Notes: generated by a model from the sequence alone, not told the origin. DNA of 64,000 nucleotides from Pestalotiopsis fici W106-1 (GCF_000516985.1 NW_006917097.1:558001-622000); one strand, 5' to 3'; shown: positions 34,998-47,493, counted from the stretch's first letter. Translations and numbers: made by a program.

Positions 34998-35545
34998 ATG
35001 GCGACCACGACCGCCGCCTTTCCGCTGGCAACAGAGGATCCTTACACGGGAGGACAGGATGCCAGTGCTGGCTCTGCGAATTCAGGAGGTGCCGTAGACG
35101 ACGCGGCTGGCGCATCTGGTGGTACTTCGGGCGCAGTCGAACTGTCCCACGGTGCTTTGGTCGCAATCATTGTTGTTGTAGTGGTTGTTGCCATTGGTGG
35201 TAGTGAGTACACACATACCAAGAAGTCCGAGTCTGCAAAATATCTGACAGGTTTTTACTAGTTGCATCCGCCGTTTTATTCTATTTGGCCAAGAAGAGGG
35301 AGTGGAAGGTCAGAGAAAGTATACGCCGCTCGGCCAAGAAGGTCGTGACGGCTCTGACGCCTCGCCGCTCCGAGTTTCCGAGATCAGTCAAGGAGTCTGG
35401 AAGAACCTCGCGAGGCCGCACTCGATTGGATGATGTACCTCCCACCCCACGCCTGCGACCAGAAGATATCGAAAAGGGTCTTGCTGCAAAGATTCGACAA
35501 AGCCCGGACAGTAGAAAGAGTTCTCGAAAGTGGGGCCACAAGTAA
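34998..35545 (+). CDS. small single-pass membrane protein
   Basis: Two exons, 34998-35202 and 35262-35545, give 162 aa. The 59-nt intron has GTGAGT and CTAG ends and interrupts the membrane segment: exon 1 ends VAIIVVVVVVAIGG and exon 2 continues IASAVLFYLAKKREW. The N-terminal 50 residues are Gly/Ala/Ser-rich and acidic without a signal peptide. After the helix comes a very basic tail (RESIRRSAKKVVTALTPRRSEF) with Pro-directed Ser/Thr sites and a PPTPRLRPEDIEKGL stretch. By the positive-inside rule the tail is cytoplasmic. The layout resembles small fungal wall-sensor or Mid2-like proteins, but there is no conserved domain I can name. Function unknown. Confidence 0.72.
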
Positions 35546-35752
35546 AACGGCATAACCAGAATGATGTATACGTTCCGCGACTTCGGTCTGTATCGGGCTG
35601 TGAGGGAGGTTTACAAATTGTTGATCTGTTGCATGGCACGTGGCTGTTGGGAGTTGGAGCGGGACGAGAAGGTCGCTTTTTTCTTTCTTTCTCGATGATG
35701 TAAAATTACGCTGCTATGCCTTTTTATGTGTTTATACAGAAATCCTCGGGTA

Positions 35753-37708
35753 TCACATTCGTCTAAAAGTATTTGTGCTAGCACTCCGCCTGGCGTCGAA
35801 ACGTTTGGCTTTGGGTTGTGGTTCGGCGACTTCTTCGTCCTTTTGTTTCCGCCGCGTCTCTGGCACGAAAGTGACTGACCTCTCTCCGACCACATCGCCA
35901 GCGCGATTCTTGGTAACCCGTCCAGTTTTCTGAGCGCGAGATCCCAAGGCAGTGTCTTTCATGGACCGACCACCATTCTTGTTTGACGTAGAAACCCGCA
36001 TGTCCATGCTGTCCTTACTGGCTTTTGGTTTCCGAGCAGGGGCAACCTCTTCATCTTCACTGCTAGAAGCGTCATCTGACTCGCTATCGCCCTCCATCTT
36101 GTACTCTCGCTCGGGCGCAGCACCGTTTGAGGCTTCCACCTTGGTGCTGGGGTTGAGCATTCTGAACTCGTGGGTATTTTCGTCAATGGCGAATTCCTCG
36201 TCCTCGAAGATCTTGCCGAAACGGTCATCGCCGAGCATACCAGCATTGAGATCGATCTGTGCTCTCTTTTCTTGGCGCTTGAGAAGGTTGTCTGCCAACT
36301 TCTGGTTGACCTTGACCTTCTTCTTGCCACGAATTCTGCTCTCGCGTTCCTTGTCGATCTTCTCCTTGATGCGCTTGGAGCGTTCCTCTTCCCAAGCATA
36401 CGGGTTGGCGATAAGTCTTGCTTGGTCGTATAGCTTAGAAGCCACAAAGTAACCATGCATGTAAGGGCGCAGCAGACTGGTCTTGCCGATGAGGTGATCC
36501 AGGCTGAGCGACTTGAGCTCCGGTCTCGTAAGGAATTTGTAGTTTTCGTACGTTTCGGTCCGCACTTCTTCTGCCATCTCGTCCACCATGTTGTCCAGGA
36601 AGCTTGCCCATTTCGGCGCAGGTCCCAGTTCTGGAATGAACCACGCATGCTGTTGCTTGCCTTCATTGGCACTCAGCAACATACCAGTATCCTTGCACCA
36701 TGCCACAGAGTTGATGTCCACCAGCGGCTCGACTGAGGTCCATGGCTTTCCATCCTGCTCGTCCCATATCTTGACTACACGCTTGTCGGCCGAAAGGATC
36801 TTCTTCTCTTGCGACGCAGTGGTCAAATGCTTTAGCTCTTTAACAGCAAAGCCCAGACCCTGATCCTTTTGTAGGAGAGGGACAGGACTTCTGAGATCGA
36901 ATAGTTTGATCAGTCCGTTCGATGAACCCGTGGCGAGAGACAGCCCCGAGTCACTAAAGTTCAGCGCCGTAATTTCGCCTTCCTGACCACCAATGATGCT
37001 CACTCGGTTCTTTGATCTTGGGTCCCAAAACTCAATCGTGCCTATCGAGGTACCAAAGGCCGCTAAATTGTGAGTGCGCTCGGCTTGAGCAGCGACCAGG
37101 ACGGCACCCACTCCGATGCTGCCCTGCAGACCTTTTTCGACACCCTCGTCGGCTCCAAGATCGATATGGTACGATTTCATGAATCGGCCGACCTCGAGGT
37201 TCAGGCGAAACACTTCTCCGTGTCCGTCGGCATCAAGGCCGACAGCGGGCACCAGAGCTTCGGCCGAGTGGCGATCGTAGATGAGATCTCTTCCATATCG
37301 TGGTATCCTCGTCTCGTAATGCATTTGGCCTTGTGTATGCAACTCAATCTTACGATCGCTCTGCAAATGTATCGACTTTGTGTAATCACTCGAGAGCAGT
37401 TGAAAGGTCGTGTTCAGCGAGGTCGTGTGTCGCGCAAAAGAAAGGGAAAGATGCGAGAGCTGGTGTACGTGGATTTGAGGCTTGTAGGTGCCGGTAGACA
37501 TCAACCACTCGCCATCATCTGAGACGCGAATGCACTGGCTGGCCTCCTCGAACTCGAAGTCTTGCAGCAGCTCTATCCGGTTCTGGTATTCGGCATCGTT
37601 TTTCAAGCTGCGTTTCCTGCGACGAGCGAGCCAGTCTGGGAGGGGTCGTGCTGTCTCGGCGCCTGCGACCGTGTAGACGGACACATCGCCAGTCTTCTCG
37701 GCCTTCAT
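35753..37708 (-). CDS. ENP2: Enp2/NOL10 nucleolar WD-repeat ribosome biogenesis factor
   Basis: One exon of 651 aa starting MKAEKTGDVSVYTVAG. The N-terminus (LPDWLARRRKRSLKNDAEY) and the beta-propeller part (SIGTIEFWDPRSKNRVSIIG, LATGSSNGLIKLFDLRSPVP, LSADKRVVKIWDE) are typical of Enp2. The block DHLIGKTSLLRPYMHGYF, then the basic helix KEKIDKERESRIRG and DDRFGKIFEDEEF, matches the conserved NUC153-type C-terminal region. The tail is charged with an acidic Ser/Asp cluster and a nuclear-type basic end. Role by family: 18S rRNA maturation in the small-subunit processome. Its start is 1.2 kb from the divergent Mediator gene. Confidence 0.96.
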   Translation of the reverse strand: MKAEKTGDVSVYTVAGAETARPLPDWLARRRKRSLKNDAEYQNRIELLQDFEFEEASQCIRVSDDGEWLMSTGTYKPQIHVHQLSHLSLSFARHTTSLNTTFQLLSSDYTKSIHLQSDRKIELHTQGQMHYETRIPRYGRDLIYDRHSAEALVPAVGLDADGHGEVFRLNLEVGRFMKSYHIDLGADEGVEKGLQGSIGVGAVLVAAQAERTHNLAAFGTSIGTIEFWDPRSKNRVSIIGGQEGEITALNFSDSGLSLATGSSNGLIKLFDLRSPVPLLQKDQGLGFAVKELKHLTTASQEKKILSADKRVVKIWDEQDGKPWTSVEPLVDINSVAWCKDTGMLLSANEGKQQHAWFIPELGPAPKWASFLDNMVDEMAEEVRTETYENYKFLTRPELKSLSLDHLIGKTSLLRPYMHGYFVASKLYDQARLIANPYAWEEERSKRIKEKIDKERESRIRGKKKVKVNQKLADNLLKRQEKRAQIDLNAGMLGDDRFGKIFEDEEFAIDENTHEFRMLNPSTKVEASNGAAPEREYKMEGDSESDDASSSEDEEVAPARKPKASKDSMDMRVSTSNKNGGRSMKDTALGSRAQKTGRVTKNRAGDVVGERSVTFVPETRRKQKDEEVAEPQPKAKRFDARRSASTNTFRRM

Positions 37709-38935
37709 TGTGCTTTAACAAGGTCGGGAGTATTGGTGCGCTGCGTAGAAGTGTAAAATGAAGCCATCCCACCTTCTGGCTGGGACTTCTCAAAAAAATA
37801 TTATGGCGACCGACAGACTAGGCACTTATCGATAAGCCGGGCCCCACGTCGGTCGGCGCTAAGGGATTGATCCTCAAAAATGTTAGAACTACGTACTTCG
37901 TACGTACGTACATTTTAGTTCGTATCCGTACCATTCAACGGCCTCCACATGAACATTGACTGTGTACTTAGGATCGATGCACTCTGCAATGTTATTGCTA
38001 CTATGCAATCCTGCACATTACGACCACAAGGGTAGAATTTCCAGAAAAGATATAGTTGCATAAATCATAAACCTTAGATTATGATGCGTATATAGTTGAC
38101 CCCTCGTCCATTTCAGTGGTAATTCTCACCAAACCCGTGTACCAGAGGAAACTCCGACTTTCAGATATATAGTAATTCTTATGGTATATCTAGTATACAG
38201 ATCAAGTTACAAAGTTTCACGAAGGAAAATGAAAACACGTCGTCTGTTTCTGCTCAAGGCAAAGAAATATAATTGATTTCTACCTATTCCGTAATACTCA
38301 GTCAGAGATTCTGGAGAAGCCTAGCATTGAGCAGGCCCCTACTGGTACATATTGTGCTAGCTACGTACTACCTTATTACAGCAGCCAGAGCCAGCTAACC
38401 GGAGCAGCTTGGGCTCCGCTGCTCAATGCGACTTTGACTTTTGTTGATTGGTCAGCCTCAACCATCAGCGGAGACCTTCAGCCAGGATGGCGAGCCGCGA
38501 CTCATTCTCAGGGTATCTCTCTGGTACCTACCTACCAACCCTACCTGCCTCGACAACCCAAGCCTGGTGACTCTTGTGGCGCGCGACATCGACCTCCTCC
38601 TCCTTGGCAACACAATTACATCGCTCGAATTGCAAATTGACGAATGGGAAAGGCGTACAATCGATCACGATAGATACAACTCACGCGCCGCTCATTGTTC
38701 GACCCGATCTGGAGTCGTTGAAATGGGGACGAGCACCTTCTGTGCGTGACCATCGAATGCGACTACCGCGCTTGCCTCGATGCGCGCCGAAGACATACAA
38801 CCTGCCATTCCATCGAGGCACTCAGATCCCCCGTCGCGGCCATTCGGTAGCTCCCTCTGAGTCTTTGCTTGGCCCGTATCAGTCGCTAGAAAATAGATAC
38901 GGGACCAGAAGCTTGATAGAAACAGGATTTACGAC
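37709..38935. promoter_or_regulatory. divergent promoter region of Enp2 and Mediator subunit 13 genes
   Basis: 1.2 kb between two start codons. It contains a hairpin-like repeat ACGTAC-TTC-GTACGT at 37891-37905, extended by further GTAC units, and TACC repeats near 38526-38550. Short frames at 38434-38970 are out of frame with the Mediator gene and lack motifs. Confidence 0.45.
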
Positions 38936-41900
38936 ATGGACCCTGCTGAATATGAGACTAATGTTCTAGTTATTGTAGGTGATGACTGTGTCCCTTGAGT
39001 GCCCTTTTTTTGTATCTCTACCTAGAGGCAGACTGACAAGGCTTGCCACAGAATAACATATCTGCCGTCGCTTATGCTTTCTACGAACCGGAATCACCAC
39101 CCTCAAACTTCTACGTATCAGGAGCGATCGAATTCGAGGGCGCACTGCGGAGCGATGGCCATCTGGTATATGTCGATGCCGCCCGGCATGGCTTGTGGTG
39201 TTTCCGCTTGCAAAAGAAAGATGACCCGCCAGGCTCGCCGAGCTTCGCAAAGACGTTTGACTGCCAAGGGCTCAACTTCTTGTTAGTCGAGGATGGCCTA
39301 TTTGAGCCCGCGAGTCTGCTCAAGAGCCGAGGGTATGGCGCCAGTGCAATCAATACACCTAGTAGTTCCTCCTCCAGCGCGTCAAACCCTCTCGATGCGG
39401 GACTCAGGGGCGTCCAGGCGGCTGCCTTTCCGGGTAGTCTAAACGATCAGGAGGTGAAAATGTCAGTGCAGGAGACCCGAGGCACAGCCACGACCACCGT
39501 CAGAGATGCATATCAGCACTTCATCTCGGCGGTTCTCTCTGCCTTGTCATCTACATTATGCAACACATCAGGAGCTCTACCCTTGAATTCGCGAACCCTG
39601 CTTTTGCCACAACGAATACAGGAGGAGAGTGGCATGAGCATACCCATCTTGACCTCATTGCGGGTGTACCTGACAACTACTGGCTCGCTTGTTGTCATGC
39701 TCCATGCCAGCTCCGTGAAGGGTCTCCACTCCCTATCCGAGTACGCATACCCGCCATTACAGGGTATCACGGTTCTTGCGGCGCCCCTCGGCGTGTTCGC
39801 GACTTGTCAAGCTGTCGCCGACAGTGAATACTCGTCGAATAATAGCGCCATGCCACAGTCTCCCGATACGCAAGTGTCTCGGTTGCGTCCAGAAAGAGAG
39901 TCAGGACACTGGCGGTCAATTTGCGCAAAATTGTTACAAGCAAGAAATCTGCCTTCCCCGATCAGCGGTACACAAAAATGGCTCAGCTTGCAGCGTGTTC
40001 GGAGGAAACCTATTGACCAGAGCTATGATGGAAAACGAACACCAATGATCACGGCCGCTCCAACCAGCCTCTCATGGCCATCGAACCTTTGTTTTTGCAA
40101 AGGTCTCTCCAGACTTAGCATTTCGGATATGCCATCTTCGAGTCCAGATGGTAGTTACGATCCTTTGGCAAATGCAAAAACCTGGTTCAACAGTACGACG
40201 GAACGAGAGGAACTTCTTGCCAGGAGGAAGCAGGAGCGAGAAGCAGCCGCTGCTCAGCAGTCTAGCACGGGCAGCCAACCACAGCCTGGAGCTGGGCTTT
40301 CCCCCATTGCCCTGCATCGGCCCAGTAATGCCGGAGTGCCTCCAGGCGCAATGTATCCAACGCCACCTGATGGCGTGCAGAATGCAGTCGGGTTTACTCC
40401 GTCGATAGACGGAACCATATCCAGCCCAGGACACCAGCCAATTACGACTGCCGTGGTCGAAATCGACACAACGGTGAACATGCCACCGGAAACTTTTGCA
40501 GATGCCTGGGAAAATCCAGAACCTAAGAGGGAACGGGGGGGCAGCTCGTTTGAGTCTGAAAATCTTTTCGGTGATCTTGGGCCAGACATGTTTGGTGACA
40601 ATGATATAACCGACGCCGACTTTAGTTTCTTCGATGAGCAACCTGGCGGATTGGACATGACACTCGATAGCGTTGACTTGTCTGGTGCAGACAGGCTTCT
40701 CGACATGACCCAGGACTTCCACACTGCGCCAGTCACTGATGTTACTCCACGTCCACCAGTGGCACCTCCGCCATCAGCGCCTCCTGCACCCGTTTTTGCG
40801 AAACCCGAACTCAAGCATGCCAGAAGCTCCCTGAACGAGCAGCCCAGACGTAATACCGAACCTGACGTTGAGCGACAGCGATCCATGACCGTTAAAAGAC
40901 AAGCCAGCCCGTTTACTCCTGATACGGTGTTCAAACGGATTAGGGCATCCATTGATACACGCAGCATGCCACAGCTCAAGTCCAACTGGAGCACACCGCA
41001 GCCGGGGAGCATATTTGACAAGGTTGAGTTTAGCCCCAGCCTTTCTCTTGTCAATCGCAAGTACCACGGGAATGGTCGCTTCAGCTTCTCGCTCAATCGA
41101 GACCAAGCATCGAAACCCTACGTTTTTGAGGCGCCACCTACAACAGGATATCTACGACGTCACGGAAAGGGCCGGAGGGCACTCAAAGACCCCCCTGCCA
41201 ATGTTGGTGAGCTTTTTGCACGCATGACCAAAGGTCCTGGGATTTCTTCTCAACATCCAAGTCCAAGCAAGCTTGACGACCCGGCATCGGATGCCGATGA
41301 AATGAGTGTCGTGTCCGATCAAGATGACTCTAGCTACGATAGTGACGAGCCCTCATCGCCCGGCAAGACTGGAAGCGTTCGTAGGCGGCGATTGGATGAC
41401 GATGAACAATCACTTGCTACCTCATTCAGAGAGCTTGAATACCCGGATGCCGCATCGCCCCATTCATCGGTAGACCTTCCAAAATTTTCAAAGTCGGATG
41501 TCGACCTACCCTTGGCGAGATACTTTGCAGATGCTGAGCCATCGAGCTCACAATTGATGATTCCAGACAATGACTTCGTCATAGCGGCGCAATTACTGAC
41601 GGACCAAGCTTGTACAAGCACTTTGGGCATTGCAACTGATCCAACAGTTTCGCTACAGTCCAAATTGAGCCGTTGGCGGGAGCTGCTTGCAACAACAAAT
41701 CTTGTTATGCAGGAGCTTCGATCTGCGTTGCCATCTTGGTTTGTCGACCTGGATGAGCAGCTTTTCAAGCCATTCCTAGAAGTGCAGGACGTTCCTCTGC
41801 TGGGACAACCATCACGGATGCAGCCCCGTCCACCTGGAGCAGAGCAACTGAAGCCGAGCAATCCATTCCAAATACCCCCACCGCGCTTTGAGATGAGACG

Positions 41901-43488
41901 TTATGACTCGAAACTTTCTGTTCTTCCCTCTGCGGTGACATTCTGGGAAAGCTTGGGCCTCGGTCCGTCCAACGGCCCTAAAAATATTCATTCTGTCTGC
42001 ATATATCCCGATGCTGAGGGACTCGCGGACGATGTCGATGGCTTCTTGGACAAGATGCAGGGCTCATATGAGTCTCTCAGACTTGGTTCCTTTAGTCGCA
42101 TGTCTGCTTCTCCCGATTTTCCCGGCGGGCTTTTCCCGCACGAGCTGGAAGCTTCTGGGCAAGATTTCAATGTAACAGGTTCAATCCTGAGCGCGTCACT
42201 TCTCAATGGACTGACGAAACTGAGTGATGTGCTATCACATCTCCCAGTCAAGGAAACCAACGTTGTTGTCTTTTTTGTATACTCGACGAGTATACCTGCA
42301 TCGCCAGCCGAGTGCTGTTATGCATTCCATCAGCTGTTTGAAAGATATAAGAAGTTGCTACTTAGTAGTAGGACGCCGGTTGAGAATGATCTCGTGTTAC
42401 AACTAGTCCCAATGGACTTCTTGGCATCAACCAACTCGATGTGCAGCCCATCGCCGCACGACTATGCTAGACTGGCAGTCGAAACATATGACCGCTGTAC
42501 CATGTTTGGGGGTGCCATGCCGGCGCCTGCCATTGTCCTGGAGCAGACGATCCCGCGCATGATAGATTTCAAGCTATCAACCACACCCTCTGCATCGCTT
42601 CTTCATGAGAATACATGCCTTCACATTGCTTATGCACAGAGTGTGGATGAGCGATGGGTCACGGCTGCATGGACGGACAATCGCGGCAGTTTACAAATGA
42701 CTGCGTCATATTGTCTTGGCCGAAAAGGCAAAACCATTGCCACGCCCTTTGTTGACGTTGGTCGCGAAATCTGGGAAAGCACACACGAAATGATTAGCAC
42801 TCGAAAGGTGTCCTGGAGAATCATCATAACCAAGTGCGGCATGATGGATCAATCGGAGATTGACTTGTGGTCCGGTCTAGCACAGACGGAATCCAGAGCA
42901 ACGGTAACATTGACACTCATCACCGTGGATACGGACCCATCGCTCCAGCTCCTGCCGCCAGAGGTGAAGGTGGCCAATAACGCTACTGGTGTCTTTTACA
43001 CAACTCCCGTCTCTACACCTCAGCCATCAATGGTGTCGCCTGAACAGTCCGGGAACCCACCTACGCCGTCTTTACGCGACGCAACAAGTGCACCGACACC
43101 GGGCGGTCCCGGCGACGCGACTGCCGAGTCGGACGCAGAAGCAACTCTTACCGATGTGACTGATCATACGTGGGGCTCAATCCTGGCGCATCGACTTAAC
43201 AACTCTACGTCCCTCACGGAGCTGTCTCCAGCAATTGTGAGTGGCTACTTGCTCAAGAAGGGTGGCAGCAGACTGGAGGATCCACCCACCGTGATGGAAG
43301 TCAACATTGTTCACAACGAGGGCAATCCAAGGGCTTATGAAACTCTGCTCCGGGAGATGCTTACATACTTTCGGGGATTGGGTACCCTAGCACGGGCAAG
43401 GGGGATGACCAACAGGGAAACAGATATTCGACCTTGGCACATTGCTGCGGCCGAGAATGGATCGCGGGCTTTATACAATCTCATGTGA
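38936..43488 (+). CDS. MED13: Mediator complex subunit 13 (Srb9/Ssn2)
   Basis: Two exons, 38936-38974 and 39052-43488, give 1491 aa. Exon 1 holds only MDPAEYETNVLVI; the 77-nt intron (GTAGGT...CCACAG) joins it to NNISAVAYAFYEPE, the conserved Med13 N-terminal start. The N-terminal domain runs to about residue 300. A long disordered Pro/Ser-rich linker with an acidic patch (FGDLGPDMFGDND) follows. The C-terminal domain contains NVVVFFVYSTSIPA, the block LHENTCLHIAYAQSVDERWVTAAW and the end TDIRPWHIAAAENGSRALYNLM. Med13 links the Cdk8 kinase module to core Mediator and modulates transcription by RNA polymerase II in the nucleus. Length is normal for filamentous fungi. Confidence 0.93.
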
Positions 43489-43712
43489 GGAAAGACTGCC
43501 CGAGAGCTGTTAGGTACAGGAGGGGAACACATGAGTTTGGTTTGACAATACCATTTAAGCGCATTTGGAGTGGGTTAGATATCCCTTGAAATTATACGAA
43601 ATGAAGTATATACTTGTCTGACGGGCCTGATTCGATGTTCTTGCTATTGATTAACTCATCGCTCCTGATATTTTGCCCCCTTTAGCTACGTGCTATGAAG
43701 TATTCCCGTGCT

Positions 43713-45230
43713 TCAGCGCTCAGCGTATGTTGTCTCTATTTGCGTCTTCACCCCGATCTGACCCTTGGGAGGAATGTAGAGTGCCTCCTCGCTCGAATTA
43801 TCATCCAAAACGCTGTGGCCCATTCCGGCACCGGCCACCTTTCCGATTTCCGTCCTGTTGATCCCACTTTGCACTGTGTCACGTAAAAGTCAGCCCATCG
43901 ATGCAGTAGAGGATGAATGAAACAGATATGGGGGGGGGGGGGGGCTTTCGAGAAAATAAAAAAAGACTCACATCCAAAACGATCGCCGCGCTCGACGCTG
44001 CGGAGTTCCATGGTTCCATTTTTGCTGCGGCCGAGGCCCGACGACTTGAGGTACGAGGATCCGTTGCGACCACCCTTGCCGGACTGGTTGTACGAGGAGC
44101 CCAACAGGCGCGGGGCGTAGCGCGAGGCAATGGGCTTGAAGGACGGGATCGATGCGGCCAGAATGCCGATGTTTATTTCAATAACGGACCAGTACATGGC
44201 GCCCGAAATGACATAGGTTGCGTCCAGCGCCGTCAGCATTTGTGGGATAAAGGTGATGCGAATGATTGAGGATACACAGGCACTGAGAAGAAAGATCTGT
44301 TAGTGCCTTGTCGGTTTGTCATATTTGATCATGGTTGAGAGAGTGAAGAGGAGTTGTGACTTACAAGAGACCCAGGCACAGAATGACTGCCAGTCCAATT
44401 TTTTGTCTCCGGGGCATCTGTAAGTTGACTATGACACGGGTTTGGTGGTTAGCCTGAAGGACTCGAAATACAATATACAACCTATTAAGTGCTCCATGAA
44501 ATGATTAGATCAAAACGTACTGATGAGCTTAATGGGCAGCGTATAGGTGAGAAGATCGGTAAAAATATTGACAGCGGCATTGGCCAGATAAAAGGCATTG
44601 ATATTGACACACTTCTTGTCGGTGATGGTCTGATCGTAAGCGGCGGCCACGGGGGAGCACTGAAAGATGCAAGCCATAACGTTGCCGCTGGCCTGGCACC
44701 CGACGACGGCAATCATGACAACGGCCAGGCGGCGGAGGAGCCGGTCCCCGAGCCGCATGTAGAGGGCCAATACCGAGATCTTGATGAAGCCCAGACATGC
44801 GTTGTAGAAGATGGAGCTGAACCACACAATCTGCGAGTACGGCGTCAGGTTGTTGTTTTCGTGGGCCATGGCTTCTTCAATGTGCATGCCCATTCCATGT
44901 TGGACAGCAGCAATACAAGCGGCCATGAAAGCCCACGATAGTAGGACTGCAATGCTAATGAGGGCTGTTTGTTTTAAAATCTCAAAGTCAGCATGCCTTG
45001 ATCTTTTCAAAAAGCTTGAAATTGGGGTTTTCTATCTCAAAGAGAAGAGAAGAGAAGAAGACAAAGACAAGGTAGTCCCGAGCTGAATCCATATACTCAC
45101 CATCATCAAAACCCACATGCTTCACCAGGAAGACACGAGCCCATAAACGCAGAGTGATCACTATGGCCGAGATGACGCCAAACACTATGGCGACGGCCAT
45201 GATCGTCGGACCCTGAGAATCGGAGGCCAT
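43713..45230 (-). CDS. seven-helix rhodopsin-like (SAT4-type) integral membrane protein
   Basis: Five exons, 45230-45101, 44964-44521, 44428-44365, 44282-43972 and 43873-43713, give 369 aa. All junctions keep frame: GFDD to ALISIAVLLSW, LPIKLI to INLQMPRRQKIGLAV, CLGL to FACVSSIIRIT, and GDRFG to LQSGINRTEIG. The conserved features of this fungal family are present: LRLWARVFLVKHVGFDD, a WFSSIFYNACLGFIKISVLALYMR helix pair, CQASGNVMACIFQCSPVAAAYD, and an EINIGILAASIPSFKPI last helix. The cytoplasmic tail ends SSEEALYIPPKGQ. Members are PTH11-like orphan receptors or unknown membrane proteins; no CFEM domain is present. The last intron contains a run of 15 G on the plus strand, and the first a GA-rich microsatellite. 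Confidence 0.86.
43930..43944 (+). repeat. homopolymer run of 15 G in an intron
   Basis: Lies inside the last intron of the rhodopsin-like gene, where it reads as poly-C in the transcript, between donor and acceptor. Confidence 0.85.
45041..45063 (+). repeat. AGAGA-rich microsatellite
   Basis: AGAGAAGAGAAGAGAAGAAG-type purine tract inside the first intron of the rhodopsin-like gene; a pyrimidine tract in the transcript. Confidence 0.75.
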
Positions 45231-47493
45231 GGTGTCTGTCTGGGGTTCTCAACTTGTTTTCGCCGCACAGTGAGAGGATGGGGGAACTGTCAAGGAGCGT
45301 GGTTGTGCGGCGAGGGCCCGATACGCGAGGGAGGGAGAGATGTCAGGATATTATGATGAAATGAGTGTGAGAACTGGCAGTGAGGAAACCATAGTACGTG
45401 GATGTATCCTGTTCCAAAGATGAACTTCAATCCGCTTTCCGCGCTCGACTTCGCCGTGTGGAGGAGGAGGTCTTATTCTCCTAACTTTCTAGCGGCTTAA
45501 ACCAAATCGCCGGGCCGTACCTGGTGGACGCGCCGTCTCTGGGGAAGATCTTTGTTGGTTTGGGGGGTCATCCAGAACGAAAAAGGAAAAGAAAGGAGAC
45601 ATGGCCCGGTGGCGATCATTCCCTTGCTTCGTTCTCTGTTGGAGAGTACAGTAGTAGTTTGCTAGGGGGAAGGGCTTTGCTTCTATGCAGTATGTAGCAT
45701 CGCCAAGCATCATACAAAGTACGGGAGAAGGGGGAAAAGTGCAACGGTGCGAGTTGATTCTTTGCTGTATGTGACAGTGGCTGGTCAGGCCGAGCAGGGG
45801 TATTCCCTTTCGCAAGACAGGACCCCTTACATAGTACATATCTCTGGTGCGTTGTAGACTTGGACTATGCAGGTACCTAAAGGCAGCGAGAAAGCCGAAT
45901 GTCGAGTCAATCATATGCACCGTCGTTGTCCTCGGTGAGAAATTTCGACCCACTATGAAATATCTCCGACGTGATGCCACGAGTAGACTTGTCTCGACTG
46001 TGGATAACATGGTGTACTATATAGATGCTGCTGACTTGTTTCTAGCCTGGATATCACAAGAACCGCCTTGAACAGAACAACTCAGTTAGCGATGCAATTC
46101 CTACTCGCAATTCTTGCAGCACACGAGCCAGCCAATAGCTTCATCATCCCATTAGCAAGTCATGGGTGCGGAGGAATTGTTTATACTTTGGGTATGAGCC
46201 GCGAGATGAGTCTCGAGGGTTGAAATTCAATTATAATGGAATGCTACGCAGCTCGATCTTCAGGGGACCTTTCCTCGCATGGGGGAGGGGCCATGGACGA
46301 ATTACCCGCGCGTGCCAAATGTTGCACGACTGATATGGCTGCAAACTCGAGAGACTACGTACTACTATACTAGTAGTCAAGTTTGTGACGATCTACCTTC
46401 GGATCGGAATGAGAGGAGAATTTTCCATGGAGACGTACAATCATGCGGTGCCCTGGAAGAGCCAGGGTTCTCTCATGGGGGGGCATTGGCAATGGGCAAT
46501 GACATTGGCTACCGGAAAGCTGGCCGAGAAGAGCCAAGGATTCGCATCCTGTGCCTGTCAGGCATTTGAAACCGTGATCCTTTCCCGGATTATCATACTG
46601 CATGCTTGTCGATAATGCCGTGTCACTCTACACAGAATAATTGTTTTGATTATGGCCACATGTTCTTGGTGGTTTCGGCAATTCCAGAGTGAACAGGAGG
46701 CATAAATCTTGGTTCGAGAAGAGGTGCTTACCTAAAAACTGGGCAGTGTGCACCATGTCCGCCTAGCAGGACTAGAACAGGCACCAAGGATGCGATTATT
46801 TTAGTCTGCCGCAGTTCAAGTGGGTTTTATTATTTTGTTAGCTACGTTTCGAAGAAGAGATATGCATTGTCTTCATGCTCGGGATTTGAAAGTTATACGT
46901 AAGGATGAGACTGTATTATATCCTAGCTTGCTCATTCTTTCCATTTTGTATCCTTGACCGGTGAATCGGTGTGTTGCCGAGAACTTCATAAATGTTGCTC
47001 TCTATGGTATAATCAGAACAGAGATCTGCGAGATCTGCAAACGGTGCTTTCGGTCACCTGGAAGGCTGAGCGATGGAAAGCTCCCGAGGCTCCTCCTTTG
47101 ATCGTCGACTTATCTCGGTATTGTGAGCCGAACGTACGATTTTCCCCTTGATATCCTTGATATGCAAATTCACAACATTGACCCAATTGCTCATGTACGT
47201 ACTCGGATCTTTCTTGTGCGACTGTGATGAGCTTCTACGGACCCAGTATAATGCGCGTGTCGTGGACTTATACCTGCATCATACATCATCATCTGTCATT
47301 TGCACATAACCATGTAGGGTCTCAGTCTACACCACACTGGGTATCGACTGCGAGACGGCGGCACAGCAAAACAAACCACAGCCACGATGCAACGTCGTCG
47401 CATTAGTGTATGGTATAGACCATCGGCCCCTCCTCCCGCCCCCTAACGCCTACACTAAAAGGTTAGTATATTAGTGTATGGTTTAGGTAGGTA
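45231..47493. other. gene-poor region left of the inverted-repeat element
   Basis: 2.3 kb. A 173-codon frame (45489-46010, -) has no family features and overlaps the probable promoter of the rhodopsin-like gene, so I do not call it. Other frames near 46279-46615 overlap in several registers. Direct and inverted copies of TTAGTGTA lie at 47403, 47451 (inverted) and 47471. Confidence 0.5.

Noticed and set aside
40072..41096. Two antisense frames (216 and 280 codons) within the Mediator subunit 13 gene
   Set aside because: They lie opposite low-complexity Pro/Ser coding sequence and show no domain.
45489..46010. 173-codon open frame on the minus strand in the gene-poor region
   Set aside because: No recognisable motif, no plausible membrane or signal segment, overlapping frames on the other strand, and a position in the likely promoter of the rhodopsin-like gene.
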